A stretch of DNA of 64,000 nt from Pseudoalteromonas sp. MEBiC 03607 (GCF_004792295.1 NZ_SRRY01000002.1:434001-498000), one strand, 5' to 3'; shown: positions 1 to 9,855, numbered from the stretch's first letter. Made by a program: numbers and translations. The notes: generated by a model not told the origin, from the sequence alone.

Positions 1-3000
1 GTAATTGCAGCTCATCTTCACGGAGAGCTGGCTTATCATTTTGATGCTGAGCCAATGCCTGTTGTCGTTGTTTTAATAGCGCCTCTGCATCTTTTAAACT
101 ACTCTCGCTAGTGTGATAATCAGCCAAAGTTTGTTTGATTTCAGTAGGGCTTATCGTTAATAGCTGACTAACGGCCTGCTCATCTAAGCTTGGGTGCTGC
201 GCTTTAAAATCGTTAAACCACAGACTAAAGCGCTCATTAAGTGCCGATTGCTCAGCGGTGAGCTCTTTCTCACGCTCATCAAGGTTAGCTATTTGAATGG
301 CTTGTTCGTCACGCGCCTTCACCGCATTATTATGGGTTGTCTGGGCAAGTTGTAGTGCTTGCTGCGCTGAATCTATCGCTTTTTCAAGCTCAGCAATAAA
401 CTCATCTACCGAAATCGCTGCGTTACTCAATAAGCCCTCGCGCTTTGATTGTATCTGCGTTAATTCGTTTTGAGTTTGGCTTAGTTGCTCGTTGCACTGA
501 GTTAAAGAGGTATCTGCTTCGTTGAGCTGCGGCGTTAAATGCGCAAGATGCTGCTCAATGGCTTTTAAGTTCGTTTTAAGTTCATCTGCCGTTTGCAGCG
601 AAGCTTGATAAGCCTCAACGTGCTCAGCAATGTTCTCTAAAGAAGTGTTTTGTGTATTGAGTGCCTGCCACCAAGGTGCACTGGTGAACTGTTGATTCAG
701 TGTCGTATAAAGCTGCTGATGCTCATCATTGAGCTCATTTAAACGTGTTTGCAGATTATTTAGTTGTTGCTGCAACTCGTTTAACTGCTGCTCTTTGCTA
801 TAAAGCGCTTGTCCTTGCTGATTATACTCAGTTTGCTTAGCCGCAAGCGTGTTTTGCAACTGCTGTTGCTGCTCAAGGGTTTTGTAATATTGCTGTTTTT
901 GCAAGCTGAGCTGTTGTTGACACTCGTTTAACTGAACTTCGGTCAAATCATTTAGCTCAGTACGATTAGCCGCCATGGTTTCTTTGAGGTTCTGTTGTTG
1001 AGCGCTCAGTTCTGAGATCTGCCCAGTTAACGAACTTATCTGTTGGCTACATGCCGCCAGTTCATTACTTTTAGTTTGCTGTAATGCTTGCTGAGCTTTT
1101 AAGTACTGTTTGGCGTTAGTTAACTGGTTGGTAAAGTCGTTAATAAGTTGACTAAATTGCTCGTTTACCATTTCTTCATGCATAAACGGGTGCTCTTTTG
1201 AGCCACATACTGCACACGGCTGCCCTGCTTTTAAAGTGGCGCGTAACTGGCTGACCCCTTCACTGGCTCTAAGCTGCACTTGCTGTAAGTTTTGCTCACA
1301 AAGCGAAACCTGCTGCTGTGCTTGCTCTGCACCTTGCTGCGCATCTTTTAATGCCGTTTGCAGTTGCTGCTCAGTCTGGCTTAATGTGTTTAATTGTGTT
1401 TGCCAATTTTTTAACTGCTGCTGATTAGTTTGCCATACTTGGCGCTTTTCAATCAGGTGCTTAATCGCATCAAGCCTAGCGTCGATATCGGCCATTGATT
1501 GAGTATTTAAACTCGATTTAAAGGCGGCATCTTGCTCGTTTAAGCGCTTAATTTCTTGCTCAAGGGCTTGGTATTTAGTTTTACACTGCTGCGCGGCTGC
1601 TTGCTGCTCATCAATCTTAGGTTGAAATGCTTTTACGTTTTGCTGTGATTGGTTAATTGTGTGCAGTTGCTGGCTAAAGCGGCTTAACTCACTTTTATAG
1701 AATGACCAGTCTTTTGCTAATGGTTGCCATTGTGCATGTGTTTCTAAATAGCTATTTATTTGTGCTTGTTGCTCTAGCTGTTTTTGCTGCTCTGCTTTAT
1801 GGCTATTTAGTGTATTAGTCAGCTCTTGATGATGGTGCTTTGCTTTCTCTGCTTGTAATTTTTGCGCCGCTGTTTGCTGGTTTAATACAGCAAGTTGCTT
1901 ATCTAGCTCACGGGCCTGACTGATAATAGGTTGCGCGTCTTTTTGTGCTTGCTTAGCTTGGTTTAGTTGTGCGGTTTGCTTTTCAAGGGTTTGCTCAGCG
2001 TCTTTGATCAGCGTTTTATGATCAACGTTTAAAAGCTGCTTACGGTTTTTAATTAGTTGCTCATGTTGAACGCTAAGAGTCGCCACACGTTCGCGGTTAT
2101 CTTTTATTTCTAGGCATTGCTGAGCTTGTTTCGCTTCAGTGGCTTTTTCAGCAAGCGCGTGCATTTTTTGCTGTAACTCTTGCTTGGCTTGCTCAGCTTG
2201 GTTTAGTTGTTGCTTCTGCTGAGATGCTTGCTTATACCAAGCTTGGTACTGTTCAAATTGTTTTATTTGTTTTTGCAGCTCAGTGAGTTTAGCCTCAAGC
2301 GCTTTTTGGTCTGCTTGTTTCGTTTTGACCTGTTCAGGGCTTAAAACTTGATAGTTGCTTAAACTTAGCTTTAACTGTTCTAAAGCTTGCAGCTGTTCAC
2401 GATGGCGCTCAAAAATTCGCTGACCAATACGGCTAAATTTATCGGTGCCTGTTAAACACTCAAGTAGTTGCGCACGCTCATCCCCAGTTGCTTTTAAAAA
2501 GGCGGCAAATTCATGCTGTGCAAGCAGTACTGCTCGTGAGAACTGTTCAAAGCTCAAGCCGATAATACGCTCGATTTCTTTACCAGCAGCACTCCTATCA
2601 GCAATTAGGGTTTCATCAGGTAATGAGTAGAGGCTATGTTGTGCGGGTTGTAATTTGCCATCGGCTTTATTACGCGCTCGGCTAAAGCTTAATCTTGCGC
2701 GATATGATTGTTTGTCTTGGCCAGTAAAGTCGACTTCGGCAAAGCCCTGCCCTGCCCCGCGGCGTAATAAGTTTCGCGAGTCATTGAGTTTGATATTGTC
2801 GCCGTTAAAGTCAATTTTATTGCCTGTATCACCACGTAATCTTGCTGTTTTGTTATAAAGCGCTAAGCAAATAGCATCGAGTAAAGTACTTTTACCCGCC
2901 CCGGTATCACCCGTGATGGCAAACAACCCCGCTTCTTTTAAAGGCGAAGCGCTAAAGTCGACTTCGGCGTCTAAGATAGAGGCTAGTTGATGAACACGAA

Positions 3001-3016
3001 TCGCTAAAATTTTCAT
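1..3016 (-). CDS. sbcC: Exonuclease subunit SbcC (3' end of gene outside window)
   Basis: Large SMC-like ATPase subunit of the SbcCD nuclease, which opens hairpins and trims blocked DNA ends. The N-terminus carries a Walker A motif, GDTGAGKST, at residues 36-44. A very long Gln/Leu-rich coiled coil follows, interrupted by the zinc-hook CAVC at residues 601-604, where two molecules join through Zn. The frame is open to the window edge (about 1005 codons). With the hook near the middle, roughly 200 residues including the Walker B half should lie outside. The ATG at 3016 overlaps the sbcD stop as ATGA, so the two are translationally coupled. Identity is secure from motif order and the sbcD neighbour. 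Confidence 0.95.
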   Translation of the reverse strand, partial: MKILAIRVHQLASILDAEVDFSASPLKEAGLFAITGDTGAGKSTLLDAICLALYNKTARLRGDTGNKIDFNGDNIKLNDSRNLLRRGAGQGFAEVDFTGQDKQSYRARLSFSRARNKADGKLQPAQHSLYSLPDETLIADRSAAGKEIERIIGLSFEQFSRAVLLAQHEFAAFLKATGDERAQLLECLTGTDKFSRIGQRIFERHREQLQALEQLKLSLSNYQVLSPEQVKTKQADQKALEAKLTELQKQIKQFEQYQAWYKQASQQKQQLNQAEQAKQELQQKMHALAEKATEAKQAQQCLEIKDNRERVATLSVQHEQLIKNRKQLLNVDHKTLIKDAEQTLEKQTAQLNQAKQAQKDAQPIISQARELDKQLAVLNQQTAAQKLQAEKAKHHHQELTNTLNSHKAEQQKQLEQQAQINSYLETHAQWQPLAKDWSFYKSELSRFSQQLHTINQSQQNVKAFQPKIDEQQAAAQQCKTKYQALEQEIKRLNEQDAAFKSSLNTQSMADIDARLDAIKHLIEKRQVWQTNQQQLKNWQTQLNTLSQTEQQLQTALKDAQQGAEQAQQQVSLCEQNLQQVQLRASEGVSQLRATLKAGQPCAVCGSKEHPFMHEEMVNEQFSQLINDFTNQLTNAKQYLKAQQALQQTKSNELAACSQQISSLTGQISELSAQQQNLKETMAANRTELNDLTEVQLNECQQQLSLQKQQYYKTLEQQQQLQNTLAAKQTEYNQQGQALYSKEQQLNELQQQLNNLQTRLNELNDEHQQLYTTLNQQFTSAPWWQALNTQNTSLENIAEHVEAYQASLQTADELKTNLKAIEQHLAHLTPQLNEADTSLTQCNEQLSQTQNELTQIQSKREGLLSNAAISVDEFIAELEKAIDSAQQALQLAQTTHNNAVKARDEQAIQIANLDEREKELTAEQSALNERFSLWFNDFKAQHPSLDEQAVSQLLTISPTEIKQTLADYHTSESSLKDAEALLKQRQQALAQHQNDKPALREDELQL

Positions 3017-4245
3017 AGTAGATCCTCCGCATTCAATTCATCGATTACTTGGCTTAATAAGCTTTCTAGCTCTTTTGGCACAGCCTGCCCTGCCATATCT
3101 TTATTATTTGCGAATGCCTGCTCTAAAAGTGAGTGTGGGTTCAGCGCTTCAATTTGTGAGACATCTTCAAATAGGGTTTGTTCATCGTCTTGCTGGCTAC
3201 TCTGTTGACGAACCCTTTCAATGCCACAGAACTTAACTTGCTTACCTTCAAGGGCTTGTTCTATTTGTTCTCTGAAAGTGGTGTCAGTGTCATGGGCGCT
3301 CAATTTAACCCGCAGGTATGGCGCTAAATCTTCATCTGTTAAATCGAGTTGTTTTATAAGCTCACAGAGTTCGTTTAGTGGCACACAGTCTTTTTCTGGC
3401 AGCAACATGACTTTACAAAAGCTAGGAATGTAAAGGGGGTTTACAGTAGTACCTGAGTCACTAAGCTCAACTATCACAACTTGATGCTGATAGCGTCTTT
3501 CAGAAAATGACATCGGCATTGGCGTGCCACTGTAGCGAATGGTGTCTTTCTTGGCGACGGTTTGTGCTTTATGTAGATGCCCTAGCGCAACATAATCAGG
3601 TTGATCTGTAAATATGCTAGCCGATATTGCATCTTCGCCACCTATAACTAAATTGCGTTCAGAATCTGATGAGATGTCTCCACCTTTTGCATGTAAGTGC
3701 CCCATCGCAATTAATGGCGCATTTGGTAATTTACTTGCGGCTTGTAATGCATCTTTGTAGGCAAGAGCAACGGCTTGGTTGTAACTTAACGGTTGCTCTT
3801 GTTGGCGGTTATAGCTGCTTAAATCACTACTGCGTAAAAATGGCATGGCAACAACATTCGCATCGCCGCTTTTGGTGCTGATTGGCAGTACTACTTCATG
3901 AGGGGCGTTACTATCAAAGCGGCCAACAACATGGGTATCAAACTGAGCTAATAAAGGTTTTGCAGCCATTATTCGATTTGCTGAGTCGTGGTTACCAGCA
4001 ATAATGACTATGTGTAAGTCAGGGCAATGCTGCTTGGTGGTTTTAATAAATTGGTAGAGTTGGTTTTCTGCGCTGGCAGGTGGTGTTGCCGTATGATAAA
4101 TGTCACCCGCAACTAGCAGTAAGTCGATCTGTTCTGACACAAGCGTATCGGTTAACCAAGCTAAAAACGCTTGATGTTCATCGAATCGGGAGTGCTCGTA
4201 GAATTGTTGGCCTAAATGCCAATCAGATGTATGAAGGACTTTCAT
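3013..4245 (-). CDS. sbcD: Exonuclease subunit SbcD
   Basis: Mn-dependent phosphoesterase subunit of SbcCD (Mre11 family), 410 aa. The metallophosphatase motifs appear in order: DWH near residue 8, GDIYH, GNHD, GHLHAKGG and GHLHK. The acidic Gln-rich C-terminal tail probably contacts SbcC. It is the promoter-proximal gene of sbcDC and ends in an ATGA overlap with sbcC. A copy of the recurring motif GTAAAGGGGGTTTAC lies inside this gene at 3430-3444, encoding VNPLY on the minus strand. Confidence 0.95.
   Translation of the reverse strand: MKVLHTSDWHLGQQFYEHSRFDEHQAFLAWLTDTLVSEQIDLLLVAGDIYHTATPPASAENQLYQFIKTTKQHCPDLHIVIIAGNHDSANRIMAAKPLLAQFDTHVVGRFDSNAPHEVVLPISTKSGDANVVAMPFLRSSDLSSYNRQQEQPLSYNQAVALAYKDALQAASKLPNAPLIAMGHLHAKGGDISSDSERNLVIGGEDAISASIFTDQPDYVALGHLHKAQTVAKKDTIRYSGTPMPMSFSERRYQHQVVIVELSDSGTTVNPLYIPSFCKVMLLPEKDCVPLNELCELIKQLDLTDEDLAPYLRVKLSAHDTDTTFREQIEQALEGKQVKFCGIERVRQQSSQQDDEQTLFEDVSQIEALNPHSLLEQAFANNKDMAGQAVPKELESLLSQVIDELNAEDLL
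3430..3444 (+). repeat. Recurring 15-bp motif, copy 1
   Basis: GTAAAGGGGGTTTAC: arms GTAAA and TTTAC around a five-G centre. It lies inside sbcD. The same 15-mer recurs at 5119-5133 (reverse) and 14629-14643, and a TTGCC-ended variant at 20737-20751 and 42198-42212. Function unknown. Confidence 0.7.
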
Positions 4246-4314
4246 TTAACGCTCTTATTATTTATTAAGAGCGTCAATATACCTAAGCTGAGCCAAGATG
4301 CCCAGCCTGGCTTG

Positions 4315-4551
4315 CTAACTTAAGCTATACCAGGCAAATACAACCATAGGTAACGCCAGTAGAGCCATAATTAATGGTACTTTAAGCGCTTTAGTTTGTT
4401 TTGCTTGTAATATTTTAAGTGCATTACTTTCATTACAAGCTGCTACTTTATCAATATAAAAATACCCTGAATCTAGGTACTGTTTACAATTTTGTTCGTC
4501 CGCTGGAATTGCAATTAGTTCTTGTTGTTTTTTTAGGATATAAAAATCCAT
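4315..4551 (-). CDS. Small membrane protein, paralogue A
   Basis: Unrecognised 78-aa protein. The frame could open at 4581, but I start it at the ATG at 4551 (MDFYILKK). That gives exactly the length and N-terminus of the next-door paralogue (MKFYIVKK, also 78 aa), and GGTGAG lies just upstream. Both have a soluble N-terminal half with shared features (FYI-KK, L-AIPA, YI/FV-V-AAC-ES-AL) followed by one hydrophobic C-terminal segment, here about residues 57-75. It may be a tail-anchored inner-membrane protein. Function unknown; the conserved Cys in AAC is worth noting. Confidence 0.6.
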   Translation of the reverse strand: MDFYILKKQQELIAIPADEQNCKQYLDSGYFYIDKVAACNESNALKILQAKQTKALKVPLIMALLALPMVVFAWYSLS

Positions 4552-4685
4552 ACGCTCACCGAATTCTATGCTGATTACCAAAACATTTTGAGGCGCAATT
4601 ACGAACTACGCAGACCCCAAAATCAAAAAAGTGGGCGATTTTAAATATAAATGGCAGTAAATTTCAATAGAAAATGCCATAAAAT

Positions 4686-4922
4686 TTAATTTATTGCGAA
4701 AATAAATATTACAAAGGATAAAATTATGAAGGCAGTTGGGTAAATCAGCCATTTTTTTGGCCTTTTTATCACCGGGTTTGTGCGCGATAATGCATCTGAC
4801 TCATCACAGGCGGCAATCACTTCTACAAATTCAAAACCACGATTTTCGTACTCGTTAAGAATTGCTTCTTGAGCTGGAATGGCTGCTAAACGAGAGTCTT
4901 TCTTTACAATATAAAACTTCAT
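4686..4922 (-). CDS. Small membrane protein, paralogue B
   Basis: Unrecognised 78-aa protein, a tandem duplicate of the downstream gene. The N-terminal half keeps the FYIVKK, LAAIPA and VIAACDESDAL features, and the C-terminus is one hydrophobic helix (about residues 57-77). AAGGGTGA precedes the ATG. The two copies are 134 bp apart and face the same way, so either co-transcription or separate promoters is possible. Divergence is high outside the shared motifs, so the duplication is old. Confidence 0.65.
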   Translation of the reverse strand: MKFYIVKKDSRLAAIPAQEAILNEYENRGFEFVEVIAACDESDALSRTNPVIKRPKKWLIYPTAFIILSFVIFIFAIN

Positions 4923-5285
4923 CTAATCACCCTTCATTTTTAAGCTTATGTGCAAAATTTGACGGTATCTTTATTACACTTCAGTCACACTATTTTATGC
5001 ATTTAACAGACCATTTAATCTTTCTTTAGATAGTTAAACTAGTTAAACAAAAACCTTTATATTTAACATTAATACTTTGGCATGAATTTGTGCTGAACTA
5101 AAATTGAGCAAGTGTAATGTAAACCCCCTTTACACTTGTACTTAAAAGGCTATTTGGCAGGACAAAAACAAATAGTTTTAAAAGTATGAATACTACCTGA
5201 AAAATACCGCACTTTATCGTTATTTTATTGCAACTTTGTTAGCAGTTTGAGAAGGTACGCTCACGCAAAATTTACAGGATTAACA
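4923..5285. promoter_or_regulatory. Divergent intergenic region with nested palindrome
   Basis: About 360 bp without a gene, AT-rich, between paralogue B and the M1 peptidase. The clearest element is an inverted repeat, CAAGTGTAA at 5109-5117 and TTACACTTG at 5130-5138. Its loop overlaps the recurring motif in reverse orientation (5119-5133). It lies about 150 bp upstream of the peptidase start, so an operator role is possible but unproven. Nothing else was recognised. Confidence 0.45.
5119..5133 (-). repeat. Recurring 15-bp motif, copy 2
   Basis: Reverse complement of GTAAAGGGGGTTTAC, here nested inside a larger inverted repeat (5109-5138) upstream of the M1 peptidase. Confidence 0.7.
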
Positions 5286-7724
5286 ATGAAAAAAGCAGTT
5301 CTAACGCTGAGTGCTTTGGTATTGCCTTTAGCTGTATCGTCTACGGTTATGGCATCATCAGTTGAGCAAACAAAAGGTTCATTTGTTGACAAGTTTCGTC
5401 AACTGGATGAAGCACTCCCAACTCCCAATGTTTATCGTAGTGCCGCTGGAGCACCTGCAGAAAATTACTGGCAGCAACAAGTTAACTACGACATCGACGT
5501 AAAGCTTGATGAGAAAAAACGTCGTTTAACGGCAAGTCAGAAAATTGAGTACAAAAATAATTCACCTCATACATTAAAGTATCTTTGGTTACAGTTAGAC
5601 CAAAATATCTTTAAATCTGACTCAATTGCAGAAATGACATCAACCTTCAATGGTAAAACGCTGCAAGGTGACCCTCAGCCAAAAGCGACAAAACTGAGCT
5701 TAGGTCAGTTACGTCGTCAGCAGTTTATGGCTGACAATGAGCTGGGCTATCAAATCGCCAATGTTAAAGACGAAGACGGAAAAGAGCTTAAAGTAACTGT
5801 GGTTGATACCTTAATGCGTATTGATCTAAATGAGCCACTTAAACCGGGTAAAGACGTTGAGTTCAGCATGGACTTCGCCTTTAACATTGTTGAAGAAGAT
5901 GCCGTGGGTGCTCGTTCAGGTTATGAGCACTTTGAAGAAGATGGTAATGATATCTTTTTGCTAGCACAGTGGTTCCCGCGTCTTGCTGCATACACAGACT
6001 ACGAAGCATGGACAAACAAAGCATTCTTAGGAAGTGGTGAATTTACGCTTGAATTTGGTAACTACGATGTAGAGATCACCGTGCCAGCTGATCACATTGT
6101 ATCGGCAACCGGTAAACTTGATAATGCTCGTAATGTACTGACTAGCACGCAGCGTAAACGTTTAGAAGAAGCTGAAAACGCTAAACGACCTGTTTTCATC
6201 GTGACTGAAGAAGAAGCGCTAGAAAACGAAAAAGAAGGCACTGATAAAACGAAAACATGGCATTTCAAAGCTGAAAATGTTCGTGACTTTGCATGGGCTT
6301 CTTCACGTAAATTTATGTGGGATGCTAAAGGCTATCATCAAGGTGGTAACGATCAGCCGTTAGTGATGGCGATGTCTTTCTACCCGAAAGAAGGTGGCGA
6401 CCTTTGGAAGAAGTATTCAACTGAAGCTGTCGTTCATACAATGGAAGTGTATTCGCGCTTCTCATTTGATTACCCTTACCCTGTTGCTCAGTCTGTAAAT
6501 GGCCCTGTAGGTGGTATGGAGTACCCAATGATCACCTTTAATGGTCCGCGCACTGACCTACAAGACGATGGTACTCGTACATACTCACAAGCTGAAAAGC
6601 GCTTCTTAATTGGCGTTGTAATCCACGAAGTTGGTCATATTTACTTCCCTATGGTCGTTAACTCTGATGAACGTCAGTGGACGTGGATGGATGAAGGTTT
6701 AAATAGTTTCTTAGATGGAGTTGCAGGTCGTGAATGGGACCACACAATTCCGTGGGGAGTTGAGCCTCGCGATATCGTTGAGTATATGAAGTCAGAAAAC
6801 CAAGTACCAGTGATGACTCAGTCAGACAGCGTATTGCGTTTAGGCCCAAATGCTTACACTAAGCCTGCGGCGGCACTTAACATTTTACGTGAAGTGATCC
6901 TTGGCCGTGAGTTATTCGACTTTGCATTTAAAGAATATGCACAGCGTTGGAAGTACAAACGCCCTACTCCGGCTGATTTTTTCCGTACTATGGAAGAAGC
7001 GTCTGGTGTTGATTTAGATTGGTTCTGGCGTGGCTGGTTCTACACCACAGATCACGTTGATATCTCGCTAGATAAAGTTTACCAACTACGTCTAGATACG
7101 AAAAACCCTGATATCGACTTTAATCGTTTACGCGATATCGAAGCTGATAAGCCAATGCCGTTATTCGTAAAACGTAATAAAGAAGAAGGTAAAAAACTGT
7201 GGGTTGAAGAAAACCCAGATGTAACTGACTTCTATGACGAAAATGACCGCTTCACGGTAACTAATAAAGAGCGTAACGCGTATAACAAATTCCTAAAAGG
7301 CTTAGAACCTTGGGAACGTAAAACGTTTGAGCGTGCAATCAAAGAAGATAAAAACTACTACGTACTTGAGTTCTCAAACTTAGGTGGTTTAGTAATGCCT
7401 ATCTTATTAGAGCTTACTTATGAAGATGGTACGAAAGAAGAGCAGTACATTCCTGCTGAAATCTGGCGTCGTAATCACAAGCATGTTCAAAAGCTCATTG
7501 TCACTGAAAAAGGTAAAAACTTGGTGTCTGTTACGGTTGACCCGCGTTGGGAAACTGCGGATGTTGATGTAGAAAACAATAACTATCCGCGTCGTATTAT
7601 TCCATCACGTATTGAAGTGTACAAACGTGAGAAGAGTAAAGCGAAAGTTAGCCGCGATATCATGCAAGATATTAAAACTGAGCTGAAAAAAGACGACGAA
7701 AAAGATGCTGAGGAGCAACAATAA
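5286..7724 (+). CDS. Secreted M1-family metallopeptidase
   Basis: Zinc aminopeptidase-type enzyme, 812 aa. I start at the ATG at 5286 rather than 5247 because it gives a clean signal peptide (MKKAVLTLSALVLPLAVSS, cleaved after VMA). The Zn site is HEVGH at residues 447-451 with the third ligand Glu 18 residues on, in WMDEG, exactly the M1 spacing. GGMEYP near residue 410 takes the place of the GAMEN exopeptidase motif. The C-terminal tail is highly charged. It overlaps the next gene as TAATG, so the two are translationally coupled. Probably periplasmic or surface peptide degradation; true aminopeptidase specificity is inferred. Confidence 0.9.
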   Translation: MKKAVLTLSALVLPLAVSSTVMASSVEQTKGSFVDKFRQLDEALPTPNVYRSAAGAPAENYWQQQVNYDIDVKLDEKKRRLTASQKIEYKNNSPHTLKYLWLQLDQNIFKSDSIAEMTSTFNGKTLQGDPQPKATKLSLGQLRRQQFMADNELGYQIANVKDEDGKELKVTVVDTLMRIDLNEPLKPGKDVEFSMDFAFNIVEEDAVGARSGYEHFEEDGNDIFLLAQWFPRLAAYTDYEAWTNKAFLGSGEFTLEFGNYDVEITVPADHIVSATGKLDNARNVLTSTQRKRLEEAENAKRPVFIVTEEEALENEKEGTDKTKTWHFKAENVRDFAWASSRKFMWDAKGYHQGGNDQPLVMAMSFYPKEGGDLWKKYSTEAVVHTMEVYSRFSFDYPYPVAQSVNGPVGGMEYPMITFNGPRTDLQDDGTRTYSQAEKRFLIGVVIHEVGHIYFPMVVNSDERQWTWMDEGLNSFLDGVAGREWDHTIPWGVEPRDIVEYMKSENQVPVMTQSDSVLRLGPNAYTKPAAALNILREVILGRELFDFAFKEYAQRWKYKRPTPADFFRTMEEASGVDLDWFWRGWFYTTDHVDISLDKVYQLRLDTKNPDIDFNRLRDIEADKPMPLFVKRNKEEGKKLWVEENPDVTDFYDENDRFTVTNKERNAYNKFLKGLEPWERKTFERAIKEDKNYYVLEFSNLGGLVMPILLELTYEDGTKEEQYIPAEIWRRNHKHVQKLIVTEKGKNLVSVTVDPRWETADVDVENNNYPRRIIPSRIEVYKREKSKAKVSRDIMQDIKTELKKDDEKDAEEQQ

Positions 7725-8224
7725 TGCGCTTAATCGCCATTATTTTTGCTTTATTACTGAGTGCGCCAACTATGGCGCACCAGTTGAAAGCGTCTGTAAC
7801 AACGGTACTTTTTAATAAACGCACTAATAATATTGAGCTAATGCATCGCTTTTATTTACACGATACTGAGCATGCGGTAGAGCACTTATTTGACGGTCAT
7901 GCTGATATTTTAAGTAATAAAGACGACCAAAAGCGTTTTGCTGATTATGTTGAGTCACATATTGCCCTACAAACTTTAGATGGTAAGCCGCTTGAGCTTA
8001 AAGATGTGGGTGCGCAAGTTGATGGTAAATTCTTTTGGGTTTATCAAGAAGTCACGATCCCTGAGGGAATTCATGGTATTCGAATGAGCAACGGAGCATT
8101 ACGTGACCTGTGGCCAGCACAAGTTAATATGGTAAACATTGAAGGCAAAGGTAAAGTTAAAACTCTTACGTTTAGTCAAGATGACACTTGGCTTGAGGCA
8201 AGGTTTGAGCCTGTTGAACCATAA
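7724..8224 (+). CDS. DUF6702 family secreted protein
   Basis: 166 aa with an N-terminal signal peptide ending near TMAHQ. It matches my memory of the DUF6702 family: a small periplasmic protein with the pattern HRFYLHDTEHA and a WPAQVN segment, commonly encoded right after an M1 peptidase. The four-base TAATG overlap supports a shared transcript and perhaps a complex with the peptidase. No catalytic residues are evident; function unknown. Confidence 0.75.
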   Translation: MRLIAIIFALLLSAPTMAHQLKASVTTVLFNKRTNNIELMHRFYLHDTEHAVEHLFDGHADILSNKDDQKRFADYVESHIALQTLDGKPLELKDVGAQVDGKFFWVYQEVTIPEGIHGIRMSNGALRDLWPAQVNMVNIEGKGKVKTLTFSQDDTWLEARFEPVEP

Positions 8225-8236
8225 TTTTCTTATACT

Positions 8237-8269
8237 AAAGGATTAAAAAAGTTACTTTTTTAATCCTTT
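8237..8269 (+). terminator. Rho-independent terminator
   Basis: A perfect 15-bp stem with a 3-nt loop lies 13 bp after the DUF6702 stop (left arm AAAGGATTAAAAAAG). The A and T tracts within the arms mean it could act in both directions. Confidence 0.8.
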
Positions 8270-8350
8270 GATCCTTTAATTAACTGATTTCGTAAACTAT
8301 CTTATTAATGGGCACCAAAACTTTCCCAATTCTCATATACAGGGATTTAT

Positions 8351-8968
8351 ATGACTATCCATGACAACAATATACGCGGTGTAATCTTCGACTTAGATGG
8401 TACCTTGGTTTCTTCTGAACTTGATTTTTCATTAATCAAAGCGCAGGTTGGTTGTCCTGTCGAAAAAGACTTACTCGCTTATATCGCTTCTTTACCTTCA
8501 CCTTATATGCGTGAAGAAGCGATGAACATAGTACATCAGCATGAATTGTTAGATGCCCAGCACTCACATTTACTTCCTGGTGTTGCAGATGCCATCACAC
8601 GGTTAAAAGAAAACAATATCCCAATGGCAATTGTTACTCGAAACTATGACCGTGCTGCTGCCATTAAATTAAAGAATAACCCTTTACCTATAGAAACAGT
8701 GTTAACTCGCTCTGATGCGCCTGCTAAGCCCGATCCAAGCGCCTTGAATGCTATTGCGACATTATGGGAGCTTGATCAGTCTGAGCTACTTTATGTTGGT
8801 GATTACTTATTTGATATTCAAGCTGCCCATAATGCAAATATGCGCGCTTGTTTGTACGCTCCGGATGAAATTCCTGAATACGCAAATCAGGCTGACTACG
8901 TACTGCATCATTTTTCAGACTTACCTAAATTGGTTGGCTCATTTCAAGAAAATAAGATGTTATGTTAA
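8351..8968 (+). CDS. HAD-superfamily hydrolase (subfamily IA)
   Basis: 205-aa cytosolic phosphatase. All four HAD motifs are visible: DLDGTL (nucleophile and acid/base Asp), IVTRN, the Lys in KPDP, and VGDYLFD. The cap region between motif I and II is alpha-helical and short, as in subfamily IA phosphoglycolate/nucleotide phosphatases. Substrate unknown. It stands alone between a terminator and the YebC-like gene. Confidence 0.85.
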   Translation: MTIHDNNIRGVIFDLDGTLVSSELDFSLIKAQVGCPVEKDLLAYIASLPSPYMREEAMNIVHQHELLDAQHSHLLPGVADAITRLKENNIPMAIVTRNYDRAAAIKLKNNPLPIETVLTRSDAPAKPDPSALNAIATLWELDQSELLYVGDYLFDIQAAHNANMRACLYAPDEIPEYANQADYVLHHFSDLPKLVGSFQENKMLC

Positions 8969-9100
8969 ATAGCCTTATTTTTTATTTTTCCTGAGATTTA
9001 TTGTTAGTTTTTTATTTTTCAAAATGCCCTAGTACTAGCCCAAGCGTTCATGAGTTGCTAAAATATCGGCAATTATCAAATGTATTCATAGAGGCATAAG

Positions 9101-9826
9101 ATGGGCAGAGCATTTGAAGTCCGCAAAAACGCCATGGCTAAAACAGCCAATGCAAAAACTAAAGTAAATTCTAAGTACGGTAAAGAAATCTACGTTGTTG
9201 CTAAAAATGGCGAACCTGATCCAGAAGTTAACCAAGCGCTAAAGCGTATTATTGAGCGTGCGAAACGAGACCAAGTTCCAGCACACGTAATCGACAATGC
9301 GATTAAAAAAGCGGCCGGTGGGGCAGGGGAAGACTATTCTCCAGCACGTTATGAAGGCTACGGCCCTGGTAACTGTATGGTTATTGTTGACTGTTTAACT
9401 GATAACCCTAACCGTACTATCAAAGATGTACGTTTACCGTTTACAAAAACAGATTCAAAAATTGGTACACCGGGTTGTGTAGCGCATATGTTCGACCACT
9501 TAGCTGTTTTAGGCTTTGCCGGTGATGACGACGAAGTGGTACTAGAAGCGCTAATGATGGCTGATGTAGACGTAACAGATGTAGAAGTAGAAGACGGCAA
9601 AGTGTCAGTATTCGCTCCTCACACAGAGTACTACAAAGCAAAAACAGCACTTGAAGAAGCATTTGAAGGTATTAACTTTGAAGTAGACGAAATCACGTTT
9701 GTTCCACAAGTTCATACAGACATCACAGATCCAGATGATATCGCAAACTTTGAAAAGTTTATTTCTATGCTAGATGACTGTGATGACGTGCAAAACGTTT
9801 ATCACAATGCGATTGTCAAAAACTAA
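9101..9826 (+). CDS. yeeN: YebC/PmpR family protein, YeeN type
   Basis: 241-aa member of the YebC/TACO1 family. The usual N-terminal core is present: [28 protein letters not shown] and RYEGYGPG. The C-terminal YHNAIVKN and the overall length resemble E. coli YeeN more than YebC. Family members bind nucleic acid or ribosomes; recent work links them to relief of translational stalling, older work to transcription control. Cytosolic, monocistronic, with a strong terminator behind it. The choice of YeeN over YebC is from memory of the two sequences. Confidence 0.85.
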   Translation: MGRAFEVRKNAMAKTANAKTKVNSKYGKEIYVVAKNGEPDPEVNQALKRIIERAKRDQVPAHVIDNAIKKAAGGAGEDYSPARYEGYGPGNCMVIVDCLTDNPNRTIKDVRLPFTKTDSKIGTPGCVAHMFDHLAVLGFAGDDDEVVLEALMMADVDVTDVEVEDGKVSVFAPHTEYYKAKTALEEAFEGINFEVDEITFVPQVHTDITDPDDIANFEKFISMLDDCDDVQNVYHNAIVKN

Positions 9827-9855
9827 TTTTAAAAAATTAGTACGTATTAGTACGT

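Noticed and set aside
1236..1424. Cys-rich 62-aa plus-strand frame, metallothionein-like
   Set aside because: Antisense to the Gln-rich coiled coil of SbcC; CAG/CAA/GCA codons read backwards give Cys and Leu. No SD.
3430..3444. Chi or matS-type known motif
   Set aside because: Sequence does not match known Chi, KOPS, matS or SlmA sites that I can recall; left as unknown.
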